From: an uncultured Pirellula sp.
GTDB taxonomy: Bacteria; Planctomycetota; Planctomycetia; Pirellulales; Pirellulaceae
Assembly: GCA_903820735.1 (NCBI GenBank)
Contig: CAIJIZ010000174.1
Coordinates: 1 to 38,287, forward strand
Length of the DNA stretch: 38,287 bases
Direction: 5' to 3'
Shown here: positions 1-7,694 of the stretch, in pieces
Numbering within the stretch: the first letter of the stretch is position 1
How the letters are laid out: the number at the start of each line of letters is the position of its first letter
Translations under genes and position numbers: made by a program
The notes under the pieces: generated by a model
What the model saw: only the letters and a program-made list of their open reading frames with translations
What the model was told of the DNA's origin: nothing
The model's database searches: none

Positions 1-239
1 GCCATCGATTGCATCCCAATTCCCCTCCTAATGCTCTGACTGATTGCCACCAACCGCATCGCCATCTCCGCACGCAAGACGACCCGCTTAGCTTTGTTTA
101 CCTACCGAATACCCACGCACCAAATACTTGTGTACTAACCGATAGTGTACTAAATACACTATATGCAAGCTGCGGAATGAATCCAAGTGATAATCAACCC
201 ATCGAAACGCGGAAAACTGGAAGATTCACCAGAACAAAT

Positions 240-2006
240 TCACCGGCGAAAGTTTACGACATACAAATCGCCGTCCAGATAATATCGCCCCCAGTCCCAC
301 TCGACCACCAAACCCAACTCTCCATCGACTCCCTGCATCTCTCGAATCAAACTTCCACGCCTCCAAGCTGATGAGCCACTCGGCGGTGACCGCTTCGCAC
401 GATCTAATTCCCGCTCTGTCACCATCGGCGCGTTTCCTAAAGTAGCTTCTAACTGCCGATGATATCCCTGCGAAGATAACTCGTGATAACGCAAATCAAT
501 CTTCTTGCGCACCGCCCTTTGCAACTGCAAATCCGCTTTACTCTCCTTGGAACTCAACTGCTGAAGCAACCACAGTTTGCTTAGCCAATCAAGCCTTCCG
601 ACAAGCATCATCGGCAACTCGCTCGACGATTCTTCGCTGCGATGACTGGGCGAGAGGACCAACTGATTCAAGGTGGTCTGCCACTGCTCGATAATCTCCC
701 AAGCCTCCCTCGGTACATCGGCTTGCTGCTCTATCCAACGCTTAACCCCTCTCAAGTAACTTCGCGATATGTCCTTGGCTTTGTATTCATTCCCCGACCG
801 ATCACAAACCGAGCGCACCAACATCCAATCCCGCGCATATTCCCGAATCGCTTCGGTAACTCGCCGAAGCTCTATCGCTTGCTTGGCTTTCGATTGCTCT
901 ACCCAATCTAGCACTAGTGCGGTCGTTCCGAATCGCAACCACTGCGACTGTTGGCACATCCCTGAATCACCGATCGCCAATTCGATCCTCTGCACCGGCC
1001 GAAACAATCTTCCATACGAGCGAAAAGTCCAATCGGAAGAATCTAACAACTCCCGCAACAACGGATCGCATCGAAACATCGGCCGATACTTGTTGTAACT
1101 CCCAAACCCTATCACCCGATCCACCACCGCAGCGCGGAGGCTAATCCAATACCGCGATTCTTCATCCAAATAACCAGCACCATCGAGAATACAGCGTGAG
1201 GCTAAAAAAGCAGACAGCTTTTGCCTGTGCGGACGCAGTGCGACGACCCAAATCAACCCAAAAAAACAGGATACCAGCGGAAGATGCAACCAGCGAACAC
1301 CCCATGCTGCGAGTTGCAACTCCCAAACGCTCAAACGCATTCCCCACAACTGATTCCAACGACCTAAATACTCATGAACACTTAACCGTTGCTCACCATC
1401 ACCAACTTGATTCTCGCTTCCTACCTCATGCCCCCCAGTAGCAAGCCTGGTAACACAACGTGCGGTCCACATCGCGACGTACTTACATCCAACAAGTATT
1501 GCAAACCACCACATCACCGCTGCGCGATAAAAAACAGCGAGTGGAAAGAGCAAAATCAACCCCACCCACCAAGCGATCAACCATCCTCCGCTGGCGATCC
1601 GCATATCATACGATTCATGTTGCCCCATCGTATTCCCAGATGCATCCGCGTTCGCTTTCATCCAAGGACCCCGCCCCCCACCCCTGCTCAATACTGACGC
1701 TTCAGTCATCAACTGCTCGTTTGCAAGCTGATAGGCGACTAACTCCTTGGGACTCGACGTCTCAGGGGTAGCCAGCTCTAAAAGAGCATCGTTCGTATTC
1801 GCTGATGCTCCAAGCTCGAGAGACAAGCTTGATCCGTTGGCTAAGAACCATCGAAGCGGATTCTCACTTCTGGCTATCGGCATCACGCGGCGCAGCGAGA
1901 GTAAGATCGACTCGAACTCTTGAAGCGAATCTCGCTCCACGGTTTCACTCGAATCAGAAGCTCTACGGTAAAATTCCGTCTCAAGACCGATATAGCGTTT
2001 AAGCAA
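240..2006 (-). CDS. PafA/Dop-superfamily (Pup ligase/deamidase-like, carboxylate-amine ligase) protein with internal hydrophobic (predicted TM) insertion; ORF opens at 2084, preferred start is TTG at 2006
   Basis: Translation has LLKRYIGLETEF (PafA/Dop GIETEF), FLANGSSLSLE, LATPETSSPKELV, ADASGNTMGQHESYDM (PafA NNTDSAGNSYGCHENYLI), IGDSGMCQQSQWLRFGTTALVLDWVE, GRLDWLSKLWLL, IDLRYHELSSQGYHRQLE and PPSGSSAWRRGSLI (PafA PPEDTRAYFRGRCL). The ~110 aa between QHESYDMRIASG and LSAFLASR contains about 3 hydrophobic stretches (GWLIAWWVGLILLFPLAVFY, AVMWWFAILVGCKYVAMW, LPLVSCFFGLIWVVAL). Confidence 0.85.
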   Translation of the reverse strand: MLKRYIGLETEFYRRASDSSETVERDSLQEFESILLSLRRVMPIARSENPLRWFLANGSSLSLELGASANTNDALLELATPETSSPKELVAYQLANEQLMTEASVLSRGGGRGPWMKANADASGNTMGQHESYDMRIASGGWLIAWWVGLILLFPLAVFYRAAVMWWFAILVGCKYVAMWTARCVTRLATGGHEVGSENQVGDGEQRLSVHEYLGRWNQLWGMRLSVWELQLAAWGVRWLHLPLVSCFFGLIWVVALRPHRQKLSAFLASRCILDGAGYLDEESRYWISLRAAVVDRVIGFGSYNKYRPMFRCDPLLRELLDSSDWTFRSYGRLFRPVQRIELAIGDSGMCQQSQWLRFGTTALVLDWVEQSKAKQAIELRRVTEAIREYARDWMLVRSVCDRSGNEYKAKDISRSYLRGVKRWIEQQADVPREAWEIIEQWQTTLNQLVLSPSHRSEESSSELPMMLVGRLDWLSKLWLLQQLSSKESKADLQLQRAVRKKIDLRYHELSSQGYHRQLEATLGNAPMVTERELDRAKRSPPSGSSAWRRGSLIREMQGVDGELGLVVEWDWGRYYLDGDLYVVNFRR

Positions 2007-2013
2007 GCCGGGT

Positions 2014-2310
2014 CTATTCGCCGCTCTGCCGAGCGTCGACCTGCTCCAAAAACTCTTGGATTTGCGTCTGAGTATCTTCCGCAACGTACTGAACCCAAGC
2101 TTCTAAACGCCCGAGAGTACTCGATGGATTGCCACCCGTCGGTTTTACCTGATCGGCATCGGCCACAACTGTATTAGGCTTAACAGCGGCAGCCTGCACG
2201 GCCAACGACGGCGAAACATCATGCGCTTCTTCAACGCAATATTCCTCGCCATCGAGACTCATCAAGGATCCTGGTAAAACCAAGGCAATCGGAAAAGAAT
2301 CAGCACTCAT
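2014..2310 (-). CDS. Small Pup/UBact-like protein modifier candidate, C-terminus ...FLEQVDARQSGE
   Basis: 98-aa ORF with ATG at 2310 and TAG at 2016-2014. Low-complexity N-terminal half, predicted helical/acidic C-terminal segment LGRLEAWVQYVAEDTQTQIQEFLEQVDARQSGE ending Gly-Glu. Immediately upstream of the PafA/Dop-like gene, same strand. Confidence 0.65.
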   Translation of the reverse strand: MSADSFPIALVLPGSLMSLDGEEYCVEEAHDVSPSLAVQAAAVKPNTVVADADQVKPTGGNPSSTLGRLEAWVQYVAEDTQTQIQEFLEQVDARQSGE

Positions 2311-2389
2311 AGACTCTCAGTGTATAGAACCACGCGTTGTGATTCCACTCTCGCGGAAGATTTATGAGGAAAGTTTTCCGGGGAAACCC

Positions 2390-3676
2390 TTAGGCACTTT
2401 CTTTGCGTTGTGGCTGAGATTTCTTGGGGGCGATGCGCCCGAGTTTCTCGTCATAATCGATGGTGTACAGGGTTCCTTCTTCCTGCTCCGGCAAGTCAAA
2501 CATGATGTCCATCATGATTTCTTCGACGATTGAGCGAAGTCCCCGAGCCCCAACCTTTTTCGTGTGGGCTTTGTTGGCAATCGACCGCAACGCTTCTTCG
2601 GTAAACTGCAACTGGCAGTTCTCCATCCCAAACAACGCTTGATACTGCTTGATCAACGCATTCTTCGGCTCCGTCAAAACCTTGATCAACCCTTCGACGT
2701 CTAACGGAGTCAGAGACGTCACTACGGGCAATCTGCCGATTAACTCGGGAATCATACCGAATTCGAGAATATCATCGGAGTGAATGTGACCTAGCAGGGT
2801 CGCAACATCTTTCTCCTCTCGAACGGTTGCACCCGGACCAAACCCTAAAGACTTTTTACCAAGTCGCTTGCTGATGATCTCTTCGACACCGACAAAAGTA
2901 CCGCCGCAGATGAACAAGATATTCGTCGTATCCATCTGGATGTATTGCTGCTCAGGATGTTTGCGGCCACCTTGGGGTGGGACGTTCGCAACCGTTCCTT
3001 CAAGCATCTTTAGCAACGCTTGCTGTACACCCTCGCCAGACACGTCGCGAGTGATTGAGACGTTCTGACTCGTCTTGCCAATCTTGTCGATTTCGTCGAT
3101 GTACAAAATCCCCCGCTGGGCTGCTTCGATGTCAAAATCCGCTGCATGCAACAGCTTGAGCAACAGATTCTCTACGTCCTCACCTACATATCCGGCTTCG
3201 GTCAACGTGGTAGCATCACCGATGGCAAACGGGACGTTTAGCATTTTCGCAAGCGTCCGCGCCATGAGGGTCTTGCCGCTACCAGTCGGACCAACCAACA
3301 AGATGTTAGACTTCTCAATTTCAATATCCCCACCTTCCCAACCAGAACTCAATCGCTTGTAGTGATTGTGAACTGCGACCGCCAACGCCCGCTTGGTCTG
3401 AAGCTGTCCAATAACATATTGATCCAAGTGTTGGACGATTTCTCTCGGCGTCGGAATCTCCGAGAACAACTTCTTGCTCGGTCCGCGTCGCTTCTGCTCT
3501 TGCTCAAGAATCGATGAGCACAACTCGATGCACTCGCCGCAGATATACACATCGCCAGGTCCTTCAACCAATGGACCCACATCGCGATAGTTCTTCCTGC
3601 AAAACGAACAGTTCTTTTTCGTGTTGCCACTGCCGGTGTTGCGTCTTCCGGCTACCACGTCTTTACCTGACGACAT
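2390..3676 (-). CDS. clpX: ATP-dependent Clp protease ATP-binding subunit ClpX
   Basis: N-terminal C4 zinc domain (CSFCRKN...CGECIELC), Walker [16 protein letters not shown], Walker [12 protein letters not shown]-terminal [21 protein letters not shown]. Confidence 0.97.
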   Translation of the reverse strand: MSSGKDVVAGRRNTGSGNTKKNCSFCRKNYRDVGPLVEGPGDVYICGECIELCSSILEQEQKRRGPSKKLFSEIPTPREIVQHLDQYVIGQLQTKRALAVAVHNHYKRLSSGWEGGDIEIEKSNILLVGPTGSGKTLMARTLAKMLNVPFAIGDATTLTEAGYVGEDVENLLLKLLHAADFDIEAAQRGILYIDEIDKIGKTSQNVSITRDVSGEGVQQALLKMLEGTVANVPPQGGRKHPEQQYIQMDTTNILFICGGTFVGVEEIISKRLGKKSLGFGPGATVREEKDVATLLGHIHSDDILEFGMIPELIGRLPVVTSLTPLDVEGLIKVLTEPKNALIKQYQALFGMENCQLQFTEEALRSIANKAHTKKVGARGLRSIVEEIMMDIMFDLPEQEEGTLYTIDYDEKLGRIAPKKSQPQRKESA

Positions 3677-3989
3677 TCTCGACTCCTAAGGGACCAAAAC
3701 TTGTCCTGCGTACGGTGCATTTCAAGTTATGAAGGGTTCACGGTTGTTGGCTCGACTGTTCGTAGCTCAACTGGCTTTGCTCTTCGAACAAAGACACTTC
3801 TGTTGATCTACAAACCGGGCATCCGTGACCTCGGGTTTCGAGCTTGGGTTGGTTTTAACGCCACTGGTTTGTCAACTCGCGACAATCCACCGACGCTGCT
3901 GCGGCCTCCCAGACCAAGTCTACCATATCTTTGGTAGCTGACACTTTTCTCCATCTAAGAATACGATTCTTCAATGGCTTGCCCTGGTG

Positions 3990-4307
3990 TCAATCAGAGC
4001 GACTCGGCTTCGTCGTATCGCTTTCCGATCCGATCGATCGCTGCTTTTCTAGCAACGCCTGAATCTTTCGGAATTCCTGTTCGTCCAAGTCACCCTCGGT
4101 GCGCATTTCTTCGAAATTCTTTCGAACCATCGCGTCTATTTGCAGGTTGTGAGCATTAATCCTACGCAGTCGTAATAACACATACAACGCGAACATACTA
4201 ACAACCACCAAACCTATCGCACCCAAAGTCAACCGAACAAAACTATCCCCAAAAAATTCTTGCCATGACCCCCAAGGAAAAAACGTGTTACTCATCGATC
4301 GAAACAA
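3990..4307 (-). CDS. Small single-TM protein of unknown function
   Basis: 105-aa ORF with one clear TM (LTLGAIGLVVVSMFALYVLL) and a charged cytoplasmic-like tail. Confidence 0.55.
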   Translation of the reverse strand: MFRSMSNTFFPWGSWQEFFGDSFVRLTLGAIGLVVVSMFALYVLLRLRRINAHNLQIDAMVRKNFEEMRTEGDLDEQEFRKIQALLEKQRSIGSESDTTKPSRSD

Positions 4308-4807
4308 TGAAAAGGTGATACGGGATACGGTAAAGCAACCGGCTCATCGTACAGATTGAAATGATGCAATTCAACTGCTGGAATACCTTGGCAGCAACCT
4401 GAACCTCTGCCCGCTTCGAGCTCAACTCTACGGCGTATGACTTCGGCGGTGCATGCAACACCCAACAGATTCTACAGCATCACCCTCCTTGGATGAAAAC
4501 CTCCTTAACTCGCTTTACCAAACTCCCTTAACCGTTCTAACCGGTTCGAACCATGCCACGCTCCTGAAGGCCCCGCAATCTCTCTCCGGAGACCCAAGCG
4601 AGCCTTGTCGGGGCAATCCTATACATGTCCACTACCGGAAGTCTACGAAAAAAGGAAAACAGCTGCGAAAAAAGGGACCAAACCGATGAAAATCGATAGA
4701 TTGGCTAAAGCTGAAAGCTTCTAAAGACAATCATCCTCGAGGGGTTCGAGCGGGAATTGGCAGGACGAGGCAAATAAGTCAAACCAACTCCAGAGTCTTC
4801 GCTATTA

Positions 4808-5728
4808 CTAACTATCGAATCGCTCCCGAGGGTCTCGCAAAGCATTATGCAATCGCTGCAAAGCTTCCGTCTCAATCTGACGGACGCGCTCGCGGGTAAG
4901 CCCCAATTCCAACCCGATCTCCTTAAGCGTATGCGGAGCGTGATTCTCCAATCCAAACCGAAGTTTCAATATCGTCGCTTCGCGTGCATCAAGCGTATCG
5001 AGCAACTCCAAAGCAGTCTTCATCACGTCGTGATCGAGCAACTCCTCATCCGGGCTCTTCAATCGCTCATCCATCACCATCTCGCCAAGCGACCAGCCAG
5101 AATCACTCTGCTCGGTCTGCGGCGTAGCATTGTAAATCTGAATCGCCTTTTTGATGATCGGTAACTTCTTCTTCGGCAACCCAAGCAACCGAGCCGTCTC
5201 CTCTTGGGTCGGCACCCTCCCAAGCTCCTCCGATAGCCTCGACGTCGCCCGTCTCCACTTGCTGAGTAATTCCACCATGTAAGCCGGTATGCGAATCGTC
5301 TTCGATGAGTTGATCAAAGCCCTCTTGATCGATTGCTTGATCCAGTAACTCGCATACGTGCTAAATCGCGTCCCCATATTCGGGTCGAAACCCTCAACCG
5401 CACGCAACAACCCTAAATTACCTTCCTCAATCAAATCCTGTAATGCCAACCCCTTGCCGATATAACTCCGCGAAATGTTCACCACCAACCGAAGATTCGC
5501 TCGGACCATCCGATCCCGCGCCTCGGCATCCCCCTGCCCCACCCTTCGGGCAAGACTTTGCTCATCCTCAGCCGTGAGCAACTTGGTCTCATTGATCTCC
5601 CGCAAATAAGTCTCCAAGGGAGATTGCAACTGATCTCCCTGCGGGCGAGTGCGACGACTCGAAAGCAACTTGACTTCCTCGTCAGCCGAATCCTCTACGT
5701 TTTCAAAGAACGGTCGGGGATGAACCAT
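4808..5728 (-). CDS. RNA polymerase sigma70 family factor (group 2, RpoD/SigA-like)
   Basis: Regions 1.2-4.2 present: DPLETYLREI-like start, NLRLVVNISRSYIGKGLALQDLIEEGNLGLLRAVEGFDPNMGTRFSTYASYWIKQSIKRAL, and LKEIGLELGLTRERVRQIETEALQRL. No region 1.1. Confidence 0.93.
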   Translation of the reverse strand: MVHPRPFFENVEDSADEEVKLLSSRRTRPQGDQLQSPLETYLREINETKLLTAEDEQSLARRVGQGDAEARDRMVRANLRLVVNISRSYIGKGLALQDLIEEGNLGLLRAVEGFDPNMGTRFSTYASYWIKQSIKRALINSSKTIRIPAYMVELLSKWRRATSRLSEELGRVPTQEETARLLGLPKKKLPIIKKAIQIYNATPQTEQSDSGWSLGEMVMDERLKSPDEELLDHDVMKTALELLDTLDAREATILKLRFGLENHAPHTLKEIGLELGLTRERVRQIETEALQRLHNALRDPRERFDS

Positions 5729-5996
5729 CGAAAGGAGTCTTTCTCAATACGGAAAATACGGTCAGATGCGTTAAGGATCGCTAAAAACGATACGCGCAGC
5801 GAGGAACTACCCAGCTATTACGCAGATCGGCGTTGTAGTGAAATATTTCGAAGGAATTCCGACCGTAACCTACGTGTAGCGAATATGACGGGTGCGTAAA
5901 TCCTGCCCAAAATGCTACAATCAACGCATGTGCGGGCTCACCCCGGAACCTCCCAAATGACTTTCAAAACTCTAAATCTCTACATCTCCAGGCACA

Positions 5997-7166
5997 ATGA
6001 ACCTGAACCACTCGATCACCTCCCCAAAAACATCCCAAGACTCCCAGTGGAAACTACTCGCCGAGCGAGTCCTCGATGGCGGATCAATCAGCCGTAGCGA
6101 AGCACTCGCCATCCTTGACTCACACGACGATGAACTCCTCGATCTCGTCGCCGCTGCCTTCAACCTAAGACACAAGTACTTCGGGAAAACCGTCCAACTC
6201 TACTTCTTGATGAACGCCAAAAGCGGCCTGTGCCCCGAAGACTGCCACTACTGCTCGCAATCGAAAATCTCCGACGCTCCCATCCCGAAGTACTCGATCC
6301 TCAATCGTGAGAAACTTCTCGACGGCGCTCGACTCGCCGCCGAACGCCAAAGCAAAACCTATTGCATCGTCATCTCCGGACGAGCCCCGAACGAACGCGA
6401 AATCAAAGCCATCGAAACGATCGTCCCAGAAATCAAACAACAGTACGGCTTGAATATCTGCGCTTGCCTCGGACTACTAACCGAATCCCAAGCCCAACGA
6501 CTTGCCGCTGCCGGGGTCGACAAAGTCAACCACAACCTCAATACGAGCCAAGACTACTACAAAGAAATCTGCACGACCCATACCTTCGAAGACCGACTCG
6601 AAACCCTCAAAAATGTTCGTAAAGCCGGATTGCAACTCTGCAGCGGTGGCATCATCGGCATGGGCGAATCCCGCAAAGATATCGTCGATATGGCTTTCTC
6701 TCTGCGTGAACTCTCCGTGGAATCAATCCCACTGAACTTCCTTCATGCTATCGACGGCACCCCGATGCAACACAAAGAGTACCTGACCCCTAGAGATTGC
6801 ATCCGCGCTCTGGCCATGGTGCGATTCGTAAACCCCTCCAGCGAACTTCGAATCGCAGGCGGTCGCGAACGACACCTTCGATCCCTGCAACCACTCGGCC
6901 TGTATATCGCCAATAGCCTCTTCGTCGGGGACTACTTGACCACCCAAGGACAAGCTCCCTCAGAAGACTACCAAATGATCCAAGATCTCGGATTCGAAAT
7001 TACCGGACAAGCCATCAGCCCAAGTCCGTCCGCCGAAAACCAACCTTGCGGCAACTCCTGCGAAAACTCATGTAACGGCTCCGCCACTTCCACAAGCAAC
7101 CCGAACGCAAACCAATCAGCCGAAAAATCAACGTGCAACTCTTCCACCCCAGGCTGCTGCGGGTAA
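5997..7166 (+). CDS. bioB: Biotin synthase BioB with Cys/Asn/Ser-rich C-terminal extension
   Basis: Radical SAM motif CPEDCHYCSQS, HNLNTS, CSGGIIGMGE, FLHAIDGTPM, RIAGGRE; tail CGNSCENSCNGSATSTSNPNANQSAEKSTCNSSTPGCCG. Confidence 0.95.
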   Translation: MNLNHSITSPKTSQDSQWKLLAERVLDGGSISRSEALAILDSHDDELLDLVAAAFNLRHKYFGKTVQLYFLMNAKSGLCPEDCHYCSQSKISDAPIPKYSILNREKLLDGARLAAERQSKTYCIVISGRAPNEREIKAIETIVPEIKQQYGLNICACLGLLTESQAQRLAAAGVDKVNHNLNTSQDYYKEICTTHTFEDRLETLKNVRKAGLQLCSGGIIGMGESRKDIVDMAFSLRELSVESIPLNFLHAIDGTPMQHKEYLTPRDCIRALAMVRFVNPSSELRIAGGRERHLRSLQPLGLYIANSLFVGDYLTTQGQAPSEDYQMIQDLGFEITGQAISPSPSAENQPCGNSCENSCNGSATSTSNPNANQSAEKSTCNSSTPGCCG

Positions 7167-7238
7167 CGCGTCTCTGTTGATCTCCACTGATGAATCTTAA
7201 ACCCTCTTGAAAACCAACTGCAACTCAAGGAACCTATA

Positions 7239-7595
7239 ATGCCAAAACTAACCGTCGAAGGCCTCGGCGAATTCAACGTCCCACAAGGTAAACGACTTAT
7301 CCTCGCCCTGCGCGAAGAAGCAGGATCAGACCAACTGCACGCTTGCGGCGGAAAAGCACGATGCACCACATGCCGCGTCGAATTCCTCGACGGCGAACCA
7401 ACGCAACAAACCGTGGCCGAGAAAGAAATCCTCAACGCTCGCGGCGTGCATAACGCCCGACTAAGCTGCCAAATCAACTGCGACCACGATATGTCCGTAC
7501 GCATTATCAGCCGCCTCGAAGGCAGCGGCCGAAAAGATTGCGGCTCCCCCTGCTCCACCGAAATCGAACCACAACCCGTCGAGTGGGTGAAATAA
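7239..7595 (+). CDS. 2Fe-2S plant/mammalian-type ferredoxin
   Basis: HACGGKARCTTCRVEFLDG (CX5CX2C) plus a distal Cys in ARLSCQI; 118 aa; 72 bp after bioB. Confidence 0.9.
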   Translation: MPKLTVEGLGEFNVPQGKRLILALREEAGSDQLHACGGKARCTTCRVEFLDGEPTQQTVAEKEILNARGVHNARLSCQINCDHDMSVRIISRLEGSGRKDCGSPCSTEIEPQPVEWVK

Positions 7596-7694
7596 CTCAG
7601 CAAGGGTCAAATAATTCCGTGCGGTAAAACAACTCCGATTGAGTACGTAAACTCCTTCGGATGAACCACCCGGTGTTCCCAAGGAGCTTTCCCC

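Noticed and set aside
1-239. 120-aa plus-strand ORF at 9-371
   Set aside because: Overlaps the 3' end of the ligase gene antisense and has low-complexity composition; no support.
4536-4560. tRNA T-arm-like ggttcgaacc
   Set aside because: Palindrome only; no T stem, acceptor or anticodon arm could be built on either strand.
4564-4616. Possible small structured RNA (gccccg...cggggc with inner tctccggaga) in the 4308-4807 gap
   Set aside because: Short pairing with a long interior and no match to a recognised RNA family; insufficient evidence without covariation.
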